This document shows, piece after piece, positions 10,900 through 23,476 of a stretch of 64,000 nucleotides of DNA. Source of the stretch: Cinnamomum chago (lineage: Eukaryota > Streptophyta > Magnoliopsida > Laurales > Lauraceae); the NCBI GenBank assembly GCA_038049695.1, contig CP142453.1, forward strand, positions 116,414,001-116,478,000, in the 5' to 3' direction. The translations under genes were made by a program, and so were the position numbers. How positions within the stretch are numbered: position 1 is the stretch's first letter; each line of letters begins with the position of its first letter. Under the pieces are notes generated by a model. That model searched no databases. It saw only the letters and a program-made list of their open reading frames with translations, and had not been told where the DNA came from.

Positions 10900-12122
10900 G
10901 GGCAAAAGGTCAACGTTTTACTTCTCCGCTCCCGCCAGCGAAATTCTTACATCCCGCGTTTTCGTTCTCTCCTCTCGAAATTCCTGTTTCCCTCGTTTCG
11001 TTCTCTCTCCTCTCTCATTTCTTTCTCTCCCGCCTCCATCGCCCTCTCCCTCTGCTCACTCATTTCGTTCTCTCTCCTCACCCATTTCTCTCTCCCGCCT
11101 CCATCGCCCTCTCCAGAGCCCATCTCCTCTATCTCTCCCTCCCTCTCCACTGCACGACGACCACAACAGCATCGCCAAGAGCTCGCAGCAGCCCCCGGAC
11201 GCCTTCATCTTCCTCCTCGCGCCGCGGACCCCTCCCCTACACCAGGTACACCCCTCCCTCTTCCTGCACTCACACACCATTCCCCCTCTCCTCTCTCTTT
11301 CTTCTCTGTTCTTTCTCTCCCTCGTTCCCCATCACTCTTTCCTCTCTGTCTGCTCTTCTCCCTCCCTTGCTCTCATCTTCCTCCCCTGTCTCCCCTCGCC
11401 TGCGCTTGCTGCAGCTCCCATCTGTACACCACTCCCTCGCTCCCTCGGTTCTCTCTCTCCCTCTCTTCTCTTCTTCCTCCCCTGTTCCTCTCCCTCTCCC
11501 CTGCTTCCTCCTCTGTTCCGCCATGCGCCCACCTGCACACCACTCCCTCTCTCCCTTGGTTCTCTCTCTCTCTTCCTCTCTTCTCTTCTTCCTCCCCTGT
11601 TCCTCTCCTCTCCTCTACCCTGCGCAGCCGCCCTTTCCTCCTCCTCCTCTTCTTTCTTTCTTCCTTATCTCCCTTTCCCCTTTCTCTTTCCATGCTCTCA
11701 GCAGCCCCCGCTCTCATTTCCCTCTCCATTTTCCACTCATTCATCTCATCTCCCATTTGATTTTCTATTCTCTCTTTCTTCCTTTCTTTATTTCCTCCTC
11801 ATTCGTTCTTCCCAGCAACGTCACTGAGCACCCACCCATTTCACTCTCTCTCTCTCTCATTCTTTCTGATTTCTTTCCTCCCCCTCTTTGCCCAGTGGAC
11901 CACCGAGCACTATCACCACCACTATTCCAGTGGGCCATCGATCAAGTGGGCCCCACGATCTTCATCATCCCTAATTTCAAGCTTCATTGTTTTGTAAGCT
12001 TCTTCCATTTGATTAGGTTTTGTTAATTGGGGGTTTTCCATTAATTAGTGTTAGATGAGTTTTTTAGTACCTTAGATTGTGATCTGTAGAGTTATTGATG
12101 TGGGTTTGTTTCTAATTCATAG
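10900..12122 (+). other. Very CT-rich tract, leader-like, ending at a splice acceptor
   Basis: About 1 kb of CTCTCC/TTCCTC sequence with local CCCTGTTCCTCTCC-type internal repeats. It is open in several frames only because it is low complexity. It ends in T-rich DNA with an acceptor (TTCATAG) at 12122, directly before the eIF5B-like exon. It is best read as captured or ancestral 5' leader and intron of that copy. Confidence 0.4.
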
Positions 12123-14290
12123 GTCCCTTACATGGACATAGTGGTGCAGCTGCAGAGGTGGTGGAAACTGTGGAGGTTTTGGAAAACAAACTCGACAGCA
12201 TGCCTCTTGTCTTTGAATCACCAGAAGTCGAGATGGTGGAAGAGGAGTCCTCCTTCATTGACACTGAGCAGCGGGTGGTTGAAGAAAATGAAATTGAAGA
12301 AGATGATGACGTTGAGGAGTGGGATGCCAAAAGCTGGGATGATGTGGACATCATCTTGCCTGCAAAGAGTGCATTTCCTGAGGAGGAGGCTGAATCTATG
12401 GTGAAGAAAGACACCAAGCACTTAACAGCATCTGATTCCATGAACGCTGAAGTGCGTCCTCCACCTGCCAATCCCACAATTACCACTAAAAAGGCAGCTC
12501 TTCCGGTCCTTGTGAAAAGTCAAGATACAAGAAGTAAAGGTGAAGATCACGAAGTTGAAGAAGCAAAAGAAAAGACAGAGAAAAGAAGCTGCAGCAGAAC
12601 AGGAGCAATTTGCAGCTGATTCTCTGTCAAAAAGGAGTGCAGATAACCGCCGCTCTCCAATTTGTTGCATTCTCGGTCATGTTGACACTGGTAAAACCAA
12701 GCTGCTTGACTGCATTCGAGGCACTAAAGTTCAAGAGGGTGAGGCTGGAGGCATTACGCAGCAGATTGGTGCTACGTATTTCCCTGCAGAAAATATAAGG
12801 GAGAGAACAAAGGAGCTCAAAGCTGATGCAAAGTTGAGGGTTCCTGGTCTGCTGGTGATTGATACCCCAGGACATGAGTCATTCACAAATTTACGATCAC
12901 GAGGTTCTGGTCTATGTGACATTGCAATTTTGGTGGTTGATATTATGCATTGCCTAGAACCACAGACTATTGAATCTATTAACCTTTTGAAGATGCGGAA
13001 AACTGAATCCATAGTTGCCTTGAATAAGGTGGGATGGTTTACTTGATCAATTTACATTATGAATTTCAATAAGCTTTTGCGTAATGCTGCATTTGGCTCC
13101 TTGCCATCATGGGAGGAGAGATTCTTCTATGATTTTGAGAATTTAGATCTACTCATAAAAAAAGCCCTGAAAATCGAGAGAAGAATTTCTCCACTTCCTA
13201 GTGGAAGATAAGGGGCAAATGCAGTATCATTATGTTATTAGTTTCTTCTTGTGGTCTGATACTTCAGCGTTTCAATTTCAAAGGTTGATAGACTGTACGG
13301 ATGGAAGACTTGCCCCAATGCACCTATTGTCAAGGCTATGAAACAACAATCCAGGGATGTGCAAAATGAGTTCAAAATGAGGCTTACTCAGGTCATTTTA
13401 CATTCATGCCTTTTTGTCTCTATGTTAGGACATATGACTTATAGTGAACCATCATTGTGAACTTGCAATTGCCTCTCTTTTTTTTCTTTCAGATCATCAC
13501 CCAGTTTAAGGAGCAAGGCTTAAATACTTAATTGTACTACAAAAACAGAGAAATGGGGGAGGCTTTCAGTATAGTCCCTACAAGTGCAGTCAGACATGTA
13601 CCATGAACTTTAAGCTGTGCCATGTTCACCGGGTATGAAATTGTTTTTTTTTTTTTTGGTGCTTGCTGTAGCTGATTTAATGACATTTGTTTGTTTCTGG
13701 TATTCCAGTGGTACAGGCATCCCGGATCTTCTTTTGTTATTGGTTCAGTGGACACAAAAAACCATGGAGAAAAAGCTTATGTTTGTGAGTGAAGTACATG
13801 TGTGAACAATGTAGAATCTATTTAGGCACATTTTTTGTTTACCATGTTTGATATCAACACCTGTTCATACAGTTTTCACATTTATTGTTTACTCATCGTT
13901 ATCATTATCCCATATATTTAAGGTTGGCTACATTTTACTCAACCCTATATGCAACCATACAGTTTCTAACATCTTACCAGAACAGTGGTAGTTACTGTCG
14001 CTAACTTCGGGTTTGTTTCAACTGTTCTCAGTGCACGGTCTTAGAGGTAAAGGTCATTGAAGGCCTAGGGACAACTATTGATGTTGTGTTAATTAATGGC
14101 GTCCTTCATGAAAGGGATCAAATAGTTGTTTGCGGCTTGCAGGTAAGTCGTGTGACCCTTAGTTCTATCTTAAGCTTTATGGTGCTGAATGTTTCTGCTC
14201 ACATGTTCATCGTTCCATGTTAGGGGCCTATTGTTACAACTATCCGAGCTTTGCTAACAACCTCATCCTATGAAAGAGCTCCGAATAAAG
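12123..14290 (+). pseudogene. Truncated eIF5B (translation initiation factor IF-2 family) pseudogene
   Basis: Six exons can be traced: 12123-13028, 13284-13391, 13493-13593, 13709-13799, 14032-14142 and 14224-14290. They code for the acidic tail, the GTPase domain (G1 GHVDTGKT, G3 DTPGHE, G4 cut by an intron after ALNK) and the start of domain 2. Plant eIF5B is a cytosolic GTPase of over 1000 residues that joins ribosomal subunits. Here most of the N-terminus and everything after the early domain-2 region are missing. Lesions: a 1-bp frameshift near 12550-12590, a TAA stop at 13529-13531 where the family has Glu, a donor at 13594 reading AC instead of GT, and an extra base near 14256-14262. 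Introns are retained, so this is a DNA-level copy and not a retrocopy. It is almost certainly non-functional. Confidence 0.88.
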
Positions 14291-15479
14291 GTGAGTCTGC
14301 AAAAGCTATTGTTTTGTTTTACACTCCGTGGCATCTATTTCTTGTTAGTCTGCTTATTGTGGAGGAGCAAAAATTTCACGATGCAAGTTGGGCCTTGAAA
14401 TTGTATGGAACTATGGATTAATATGCAGTGTTTTCTTTAGCATCTTTTTTATGCCTTGGTTTGTTTGGCTACCTTGAAATACAGATGCATATGGCCTCAA
14501 CATTCCAAACATCCAAATTGTTCAAGTCCTGCCCTGTTTTCTTATCATAGGCTTGAGTTCCATTGTAGTCAGCACAAGGGAAGTGCAAGCTATAGTCAGG
14601 CCTACTGAAGCCTAAGGCAAAAACCTAATTTTATTGGCCACCCCTTTAAAAGAACTAGAAAAACAGGCTTTTTTTTAAAGCTTCTATCAAATGCCGCACC
14701 ATTATTAACTAATAGAAGCCATTCACTCATTCAACTCACTTCATACTCTAGATGATCCATGTATTATGCATAAGCTAACTCAAAATCAAAATATAAGAGT
14801 ATTACAGAATAAGAGAAGAGGAATGAAACCACACTACCAAACCTGTACTTCATAAATTAAAATATTTTATCAAACAACCTCATCAAAACCATTTGACAAT
14901 CAAACAATCTCCCCTTCATTCATCATCTCCATCATCAATTCATCCCATTTATTTTCCATAAATCAAAACCATTTGACAATTAAATATAAAACAATAATGA
15001 AATCATTTCAAAGCTACAGTTCCATAAAAAAACACATGCATATCCATAAAAATAAATACATATTCACTTGGCTTTGGGTGAGGAAATCCAAAATGCTCAA
15101 ATCCACAACTTAGCTCAAAATGCCCAAAACGTATGAATTAGAAAAAAACCCACCCACCATAATAATAATGCAATAAGTTCAGTTTATTGCCACAAAAAGA
15201 ATTCCTCAATATTACCATGATAATTAAGGATACTATTTGATTTTTATGAAACACAGATCCATGGAGAAAATTGTTCTGATTATGAGACAAATGTGATTTG
15301 AAGTGAAATTAGACTGACTTGTGATTTTATGAAGAGAGTTCAGGAACTATGTCTTCTTTGCCACAAAGCAGAAAAGGTTTCTAGCTAGTCTTTTATCACT
15401 TGTACATGTGCCTTGTTCTCTTCTTTGCTCCTGAGTCGTTGGGTGCATGGACTGAAATGGGGTTGTTTGTTTTGTTTAG
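14291..15479. other. Spacer between the two gene fragments
   Basis: Intron-like and AT-rich sequence without coding signal. The first part may be remnant eIF5B intron; the last 100 bases before 15480 are probably CYP707A intron, since they end in a T-rich acceptor (TTTGTTTAG). Confidence 0.4.
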
Positions 15480-16437
15480 GTATGGGGAGATTTTTCAAGA
15501 CCCATTTGCTTGGATGCCCTTGTGTGATGCTGGCTAGCCCAGAGGCTGCCATGTTTGTGCTGGTGAACCAGGCCCACCTGTTCAAGCCCACTTACCCTAA
15601 AAGCAAGGAGCAGATGATTGGCTCATCTGCTCTGTTTTTCTACCAAGGGGACTACCACACATGGCTAAGGAAGCTGGTCCAGGCCCCTCTCTCACCTGAT
15701 TCCATCCGAGGCCTTGTTGCCGACATCGAAGCCATCACCATTTCCACATTGGAGTCATGGGTCGGCAGTCGAGTCATCAACACCTTCCATGAAATGAAGA
15801 AGGTTGGTTTTGGTTTTGAATGTCACTAATATATAGTACTATATGTTCTCTCAGCTCAATAATCTAATTCTCCTCCTTCCGGGTTTTGCTTTTCATCTAG
15901 GAACTCTTTTCCAATATTGATGGGTTTCTGAGTTATTAATGGGTCATGTTCGTTTATTTCGCTTGAGTCTTGATCTTGCAGTTCTCTTTTGATGTGGGTA
16001 TCCTTGCTATCTTCGGTCGCCTGGATATGAGGTACAAACAAGAGCTGAAAAAGAACTATTGTATAGTTGACAAAGGCTACAATTCATTTCCTACAATCAT
16101 ACCTGGAACTACATACTACAACGCCATCTTGGTATGGGAAATTCTAATGATCCACTCTAAAATTTAACTATCTTGCGGGTTTTTAGTTCAACTTACCTTT
16201 CTGTTCAAATTCTCCTAGGCAAGGAAAAGACTGAGCAAGATATTGAGTGAGATCGTCCGAGAGAGGAAGGGAGAAGAGATTAGAAGAGAATGATCTCTTG
16301 GGTTGTCTTATGAACTCAAAAGACGAAAAGGGGAAGTATCTTAGCGATGATCAGATCGCAGACAATATCATTGGTGTGCTCTTCGCCACACAAGACACTA
16401 CTGCCAGTGTTCTAACATGGATTCTCAAGTACCTCCA
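15480..16437 (+). pseudogene. CYP707A (abscisic acid 8'-hydroxylase) pseudogene fragment
   Basis: Three exons, 15480-15802, 15982-16131 and 16219-16437, match the central part of plant CYP707A P450s. Recognisable blocks are THLLGCPCVMLASPEAA, LFKPTYPKSKE, RGLVADIEAI, VDKGYNSFPT and the I-helix oxygen-binding motif in FATQDTTASVLTW. The family hydroxylates ABA at C8' in the ER and controls dormancy and drought recovery. Missing are the membrane anchor exon and everything after the I-helix, including the ExxR and haem-Cys motifs. An extra T in the T-run at 15491-15495 shifts the first exon and a second shift lies at about 16260-16285, with an in-frame TGA just after. Both introns have canonical borders. 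The third exon is cut at 16437 by an LTR. It is non-functional. Confidence 0.88.
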
Positions 16438-17315
16438 TGCCTTAACGGTTATCTCTGTATTCGGAATTGGGGCATTACAAAGTTGGAGGATATGATTAAC
16501 CATTGATTTGAGCACTTATAAACTTGTAGCGGACATTGATTGAATGGCCTGAGTAGTGGGCTTTCAGGACATCATTTCAACTGGTTCAAACAGAAACCAA
16601 TTGATTACATAAACCGGGATCATAATATGATTCATCATGTATGACCACTGAGATCAAAGTCCTCAAACTCATCAACCATGAACAGTAATAAACTCTATCT
16701 AGAAGATAAAAACAACACCTAACAGGCCACCATGAAATCTACAACATACAAGTAAGTAGATTATACATTTGAAGCTTGGTAGAGCTCTAATGGAGAAGTT
16801 AATCTCTTTCTTTGATGAAGAACTCTTTCTCAAAGCAAATTTGAATCTTCAAGACCTAATCGTCTTCCATGTTATTACCCATATCAGATCTCTTTTCTCA
16901 AGGAGATGGGTGGGATCTCCAAAAGAAAACTACTCGAAGCTCTTAGGAAACGGAAAGAGAAACTAGAAGAGGAAAAAGAGAGGGAGTGCAACACTTGCAC
17001 TATATGGGACTGAATTCCAAGGGTGTACACGTCCATGGGGTGGCTCTCCTTATTTATAGCCTCAAAGTAACCTCTCACTTACTAATTAAATTAGAAGTCC
17101 AACTTCAATTAAGAATTAGTAACTTTCTTCTTTCTAATTAAAATAGAAATCTCACTTCAATTAGCAACTTACTATTACCACTATTAGAAGTCTCACTTCA
17201 AATGAAAATAGTAACTTTCTATTTCCCTTCATTTTAGAGTTCAAATTGAATTAGTAACTTTCTAATAACTTGGGCTAGTGTGGGGACCACTAGGTAATAG
17301 CTGATTTACCAGACA
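16438..17315 (-). mobile_element. Probable solo LTR (878 bp) inserted in the CYP707A fragment
   Basis: Plus-strand edges are TGCCTTAACGG and ACCAGACA (TG...CA), flanked by TCCA at 16434-16437 and 17316-17319. A minus-strand TATA (TATAAATAAGG, about 17050-17060) points to minus orientation. No retroelement genes are inside. The duplication is only 4 bp, so the exact edges are less certain than for the LTR at 2870. Confidence 0.55.
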
Positions 17316-17319
17316 TCCA

Positions 17320-20300
17320 TCTCAACATTCTCGTCTCTACTATACTCATTTTTGCATGTGTTGTTTCTTAATTAGCAAACATTCTACTCTATAGGTAATA
17401 GCTGATTTAAATCAATGTTTGAATGCTTTAGACTGTTTGGCAAAGTTTATATAAATGTCTTAAAAATTATCTTTAAGAACTTTCGCCTCTTTTTAAAAAT
17501 GTAACAAAAAGTTTGCTTTATCAAATAGACATAAAGGTCTAATGCAATCGGATATCTTTTAGGGTTCTCTTTGACAAATATTCCCATATGACTTTTGTTA
17601 TATGACAAGTTTGCATGTACTATTTTAACTTCCTGACAAATTTTCTTGTACCCCTTTTACCATATGCAACTTTTCCCACTTAACTTTTTCAGTATGGCAA
17701 ATTTGGCTATTCTAATTGATCGCATATCAAACATCTATTTGTATGAGGGAATAATTGAAACAGCTCTCTTTCAAACATATCTAATTGAATCAACTCTATT
17801 TCAATCAAATTAGTTTTGCCAAAGTGTCTAGTGGGCCTCTGCATTAAGATCATGTAATTTCTTGCTTTTTATATATACCACAATGCGAGTATAATTATTT
17901 GAAAGTTATGGTGCCAAAACTAGTCGTTGTGCTTGCGTGAAGGGTCCCATTCTAGATGCAAGGGAGGCGTGATTGTAGTTGAGAATCATATAATACACTT
18001 CTTATGTTAGGGCGTAGAACAACTGAGCTTGTGCAGGTATTGTTTTGTCTCTGGCTTTTCTTTACATCTTTTTTCAAAGAAGAGAATTAATTTGCATAGT
18101 GCTTGTAATTTCCACATCCCGTGCCACTAGAGCAAGGACTTTGTTCAAAGGAGTGAAGGAAGTTGCAGGCTGCTTTCACAGAACTATATAAGTTTGGGGA
18201 GAAATGCCTTACATGTTTGTATCCTGTCTTACTAATATTGGAATATTAAAGATTAGATTCACTATCGTTTCTGTCCATATTTCCCCAGCAGAGGGGTGTA
18301 TCATTTATTCTTTGTTAATGTAGAAGAGTGTTTCAATTGCTCTTTGGTGCTTAATTTGGAAGAAATCACTAAGAAAAGGAAAGAGAGAATGGAAGGATAC
18401 CTTATTGCATGGTTCCCAGGGGGTAGAGATCTTGTGGGTTCTACAAATGGGTGCCAAGGGACCAACTAGGTAATCATGTTGGTCCACAGAGAGAATGAGA
18501 GGTAACAGAATCGGCCAACCAACCACCTAATTAAAGAGTCCGCGAAGAAAGTTGGATTGTGTTGTGGTTTCTATCAATGGAGGCCACGCAACCGACTCAT
18601 TTGATAGTTGTGTTTGTCCCCATTTGAAGACTGGTGAAGGTGACCATGCTTGTATTGCAGTAGGCCCTGCTAAAATGGCTAGATCTATTAGGCAGGCCCC
18701 TTCCAACAGGGGTCTGAATACTGTTTACCAAATGATTTTTTTTACCGGTAAGTATTCACACACACTCACCCAAATTTCTCACCATTGGTGATGCAATCAG
18801 GAATTTTGTGGAAGAAAGGTGTCACATCAACTGAGCTACCAATGTTTTTTATCAAATGACAAATGGTATATTAGCAAATGCAGCGATTATTTCAGACCGA
18901 TCAAGTAATAGGCCACTGTTGAATGACCAATTGAGGCTAGGAGGATGGTGATGAAATTAAATGATGACAATTACATGTTGATCGGAGCTTTTAACTGTCC
19001 CAACTCTCAAATGAGAACCGATAGAATGAAAGATTAATAACTTAAGGCGACTTTGGGCATTGCTATCCAAGTGATAGTTCACTTGCTGGATGGTCCAGAT
19101 CCAATATGAAAATGATTACACTATTGATTTGCGCCTTTTTTTTTCTTCTTCTTCTTCTTTGCTCAAGAAAGATTACAGAGAAACCAAAAGGGAGATCAGG
19201 ACAACATTTCCTAAAAAACCAACTCCTCCAAAAACCCAAAAGCCCAAGACCCATTTGCAGGGTTAATTTGTAATGATATATTAAATGTCATTTGACCAGA
19301 TCCTAATCATTCTAATTTTCTTTACTCATTTCAAGATTTTTATTCAAGTAGATAGATGCACGGAAAGTTCATGCAAGTTTGCAATGTAAACTGGGAACTT
19401 AAGAATTCAGATAGGCTCAAAAGGTCAACAGGGGAAGGATTGAGGTAGGGATAAAAATGGGTTCTAGGTCCAAGATTTGGCAATTTTGGTCATTACGTAG
19501 GCCTGAATTCAACTTGGGCCAGCTCCAGCTATCCAAGGGACTGAATACCCCATTGCCATTGTCATATGTTATATATTACATAGTCTTCAAGCATATAGTC
19601 TCTCTATTTAGGTCCAGCTCCAAAACAAAAAATTGGTATGGTCATGGTTCCGTACGTGGGCCCATGTTTGGTCTAGGTCTCTGTTCTGGTTCTCCTTTCC
19701 TGATCTGGGTCAAGGTCCATTGTAATCCTTATTAAAGTGCCTGAGATCATTTCTCCAAAGATGAAAAGAGTATATGAAACGTGTAGGCCTCAAATTTCAC
19801 GGATAAAACAACAAGATCAAGGAGACAACATCTTTTCGTTTCGTTTCAACTTTCAAACCTCACCCATTGAATAAATAAAATGTCCACATCATTGGGTTGT
19901 TGTTTCAAGAATTGACCAAGAGAGATGGTTATTTTTATCAGCAATTCTGTAACTGTTAAACTTACTTACGAAATCACATTGTTTTAGGCTTGTCAGAGTT
20001 TTATGACCAACCTATTGGTCTAATATTTTTCTTCCTTTCTATTATTTTTTGTTGGTTGAAATTGGATCGAACCAGTTGTCTTAACCCAATGAGTTTTAGG
20101 CTAGCTTCCATTCTGATTCGTGGACCAACCTAAATCTTTGGGTCCAGACTATATGGCCTGTATTTAATACCAACCTGTGGATCCATCTCTTACACTCAAT
20201 AACCCCCATGAATTGGTATCCACCTTAGTTCTAAACTAATATGATATGAACTATCTTTACTACTGAATTGAATTTTATAAAAAAACAAAAAGATATAACT

Positions 20301-22355
20301 TTAAAAAGCCATGAAATTTTAAGGCCTCCAAATCAGTGGTTGTGATAAATCTCGTTAGATGGTTCTTTTGCCCAAAATCATATCCACAATCTCCATTAAC
20401 CCCTATAATGATCAGCATCTATTCAAATGGGTCCTACAAAGATCTTAGGTTTTACCTTTCAAGCATGCCTTAAGGGCCCGTTTGGTAATTTTACTTGTCA
20501 AGTAAACTTAAGCAGAAGATCAAAAGCACTTTAATTCAAACTACCACATGATGGAAAAGTTCTCTCATGGTCACACCTCTCGTAGGTTTTTCTTAAGAGA
20601 AGGCTTTCCATAATTATTATACGATATATAACACATGCGTAATGAATACATACCTAATACATGCATATATTATACTTTATTTTGATTGGGTGTTCAATTT
20701 TGATTCAGATAAGACTTGACCAACAAATGATTCCTATCCGAATGCTTTACATTAATTAGTTTGCATATCCTCCTCTAGATAGACTCATGATTTCATGACG
20801 GCAGTTGCCAGTGGATGTCATCCAATCCCATATATGTCCGAAAATATGTAGAGATGTCGACGACCTTCAGCTACAACACTTTCACCCCCACGCGAGTTCA
20901 AGCATGCATGCATGTACCCAAGAATATCATCGACCTGTCAAAAACAAAAACACAATACAAAGAAGAGTGCCCAGTCTCCACGCAACGATACTCAATATTT
21001 TAAGCACACACGTACGTTTTTTTCTCCTTTGTTTTGGTATGACAGATACCAAGAGGATTTTGTCTGTTCATGTGCATGTGAAGTCTGTACCGTTGCATGT
21101 TGGTCTTGAGATAATTGCCGTTTCAAGGCCTCCTGCTGAGGTAGCTAGCTTTGTGTCTCTCCCACGAGCCCCTGACACTACTTTGTGCCACCTTCCTATG
21201 TCGTTTTTTAATCAGCATTTGTACAGTTGATACGGCACTCACTCAGTCTCCCCGGCTTGCCTCCTGTCTTTTGTTGTCACCAAGACAAATATAACATCGG
21301 CCTGTCTGACTGACCAACTTTTTCTTCATCAAAGACGTACGTATTGTGATTTCTTATGTTCAAATCCACTCACAGTTGTATTGTTCATCAGATTGCAGAA
21401 CTTGTGCCAGCTTAATATGGGCCCAAGTTTTATAACTTCCAGGTAAGATGCAATTTAATTTATGATCATATAAATTAAATTGACTGACTGCTTTTAACAA
21501 CTATTTAAAAAAAAAAAAACACTTTCAGTTTCTTACAAACCGAACAAAACACACCCTAAGCCTGTACCATCGCCCCTACATACTTGTCTTTCTTGTCAAT
21601 TTTTGTTTAAGAAGTGTTTTTTGTTTAGTGGGAGCTGTAGGCCGGATAATTGTGTGAGTGAATTGCAGACAAGTTATAAAACATGTACTTTGAATTTATC
21701 ATGATCATGCGATGGTATTTTAATTTCTAAAAAAGGATATTATCCCAATATTATTCTAATTAGCTAAATTTATTTTTAAAAAAGATAATTGGGATATTAT
21801 CGCAGAATTTAAGAAAACACTGGGAGATTAGTGATGAGAAATAATGACCGAAAGAAGGGGCTTCCATACCTAAAACACAAAGGAAAGAGCAGCGCCCTTA
21901 ATTTGCTCCTCTAGAATCAAGCAATTGTAGCTTTGCTTAATATAGTACATGAAATCACCCATTAATATTTACTCTTTTTAAAGAATTTTCGCATAATTTT
22001 AACTAAAATAATACATGAAATTATCCGCTCATTTTGTAAATGCAAAAGTTTTGATTAATTAGAGATGAATCAGTTGCTACAATTGTGATTACAAAAAAGT
22101 CGATTAGTTCACACCGAAGGATCCAAAGGTAAAAATGGACACCTAATTGTGCAGTCAAGCGATAAGCAACTTAGATCGACTGACATCAAGCCATAACTTG
22201 GGGTTCCTGCGAAATTAACTTTGTTTCTCTCTTCTCTATTTCACTTAAAATGAAGCAAATTAAGTATTTTAAGAAGGTCTCATTCCAAGAATAAAGGGAC
22301 ATTTAATTAAACTGATTGTGGGGGTCCCATTCACACCCATCTGCCCAATGTTTGA
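17320..22355. other. About 5 kb with no recognisable gene
   Basis: AT-rich spacer. Contains the repeated TAGGTAATAGCTGATTTA (17290-17307 and again at about 17393), a Tourist-like edge GGGCCCGTTTGGTAATTTT at 20474 without a detectable partner, and an imperfect hairpin at about 21736-21801 (GATATTATCCCAAT against ATTGGGATATTATC). Open frames here (for example 20805-21230) have no family signature. Confidence 0.5.
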
Positions 22356-22359
22356 TCCC

Positions 22360-22600
22360 AAGGTCCTAGCCACCTTGGGTGTATCGCCCAATTGAGTACA
22401 TGATTGAAAAATCTAACTAATTGGGTACTAACGTGGCATCACTGTGAAAGTACATTAATCACGTTTTGGTTATATGCTCAATAGGATAGTCGGACCCCAA
22501 CTGAAATCTCAAGATATATCAAAGGAGGGAAAATATTAGTCTTGAACGGTCTGAATTATCATCATGTGGGCCATAGTGGAGTTTTGAATACCTAGTATTT
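22360..22600. repeat. Dispersed repeat, copy A
   Basis: Shares ordered blocks with 31290-31600: GAGTACATGATTGARAAA, a GGGTATTA-like core, AGTACATTAATCACG, CAATAGGATAG-like and ACGGTCTGAATTAT followed by TGTGGGCC. The order and orientation are the same, so both are copies of one family, probably a non-autonomous transposon. Confidence 0.5.
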
Positions 22601-23222
22601 GAGTACCATGTAATAAGCATGAGCGTGCGGCGCAGCTGGCCCCTTAATTTGTTGACCGAAGTGGCGGATAGTTGGCTCAGTGGAGCTTAAAGACGTTTCA
22701 GTTTTGGGGTCATTGACAGTTAGTGCAGCTCCTTTGCAGCCCATTGTGGGGCCCAGCCCATGATATGGACGATACGGACCAATATCCAAATCACAGGTAA
22801 GGTACGGTCTGCCGTATATGTATATATTGCGGACTATGATTACCAAGATGCATGCCAATTGCCTTTGCGAGGAGCAACATGATGTGTGTTTGCCCTTTTT
22901 TTTTTTTTTTTTTTGCAGGGGTGAAAAGCCTCAACTGTTACGTGTATAATCATTTGTTTGTTTGAACCAGATTCTTAATTTTAAAGCATTAGAAATACCA
23001 AGCTGACAATTGGGACAGTATCACAGATTTGTAGAATATGCCACATCTACAAATTGACAGCGGACTGAGGCCTATTCTTATAGCGATGTTTTCCCTATCC
23101 GCTAATGTGTAGAACTCTACCATAGGGCCCACCTATTTGTATTTGTATTATGATTCGTTAAAATTAAGAGTGTGGGAGTTCCATGCATCCACTTTCAAGA
23201 AGAGTGTGGGAATGGTCTCTCG

Positions 23223-23476
23223 TAGGGATGCAAATAGACCAGTTTCGGATTGAAACCATACTGGATTCATAATTGAAATAATTTTGTAAAGTTTAATTTG
23301 GTTCTAGATGTAGTTTTGATTTCAAATACTGGGCTCATTTAGTAATTAGAACCTAAATTAGGTTCCAAACCCAAACCTCTTTACAAGTTAAAGACCTAAA
23401 ACAAATTCCAAATCCAATCTTTTATGAGTTGAAACCTTTGGATAGTTAGAGAATTAGATATCTGTATCTATCCCTA
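23223..23476. mobile_element. Small hAT-like MITE (254 bp)
   Basis: Begins TAGGGATGCAAATAGA and ends TATCTATCCCTA, an inverted TAGGGAT terminus typical of hAT MITEs. Flanking octamers GTCTCTCG and GTCTTCAA only partly agree, so the target duplication is decayed. A related right edge (CCCATTTACATCTCTA) is at about 26724-26740. Confidence 0.45.

Noticed and set aside
10753-12026. Overlapping open frames of 219-340 codons
   Set aside because: They are Ser/Leu/Pro runs from a CT-rich tract, open in several frames and on both strands, with no domain.
20805-21230. 141-codon frame
   Set aside because: No motif, no codon or composition contrast with the flanks, and no promoter or splice context.
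20474-21565. A 1.1-kb Tourist element from GGGCCCGTTTGG to the ACACCCTAAG at about 21551
   Set aside because: The two ends do not form a convincing inverted repeat and no target duplication is visible.
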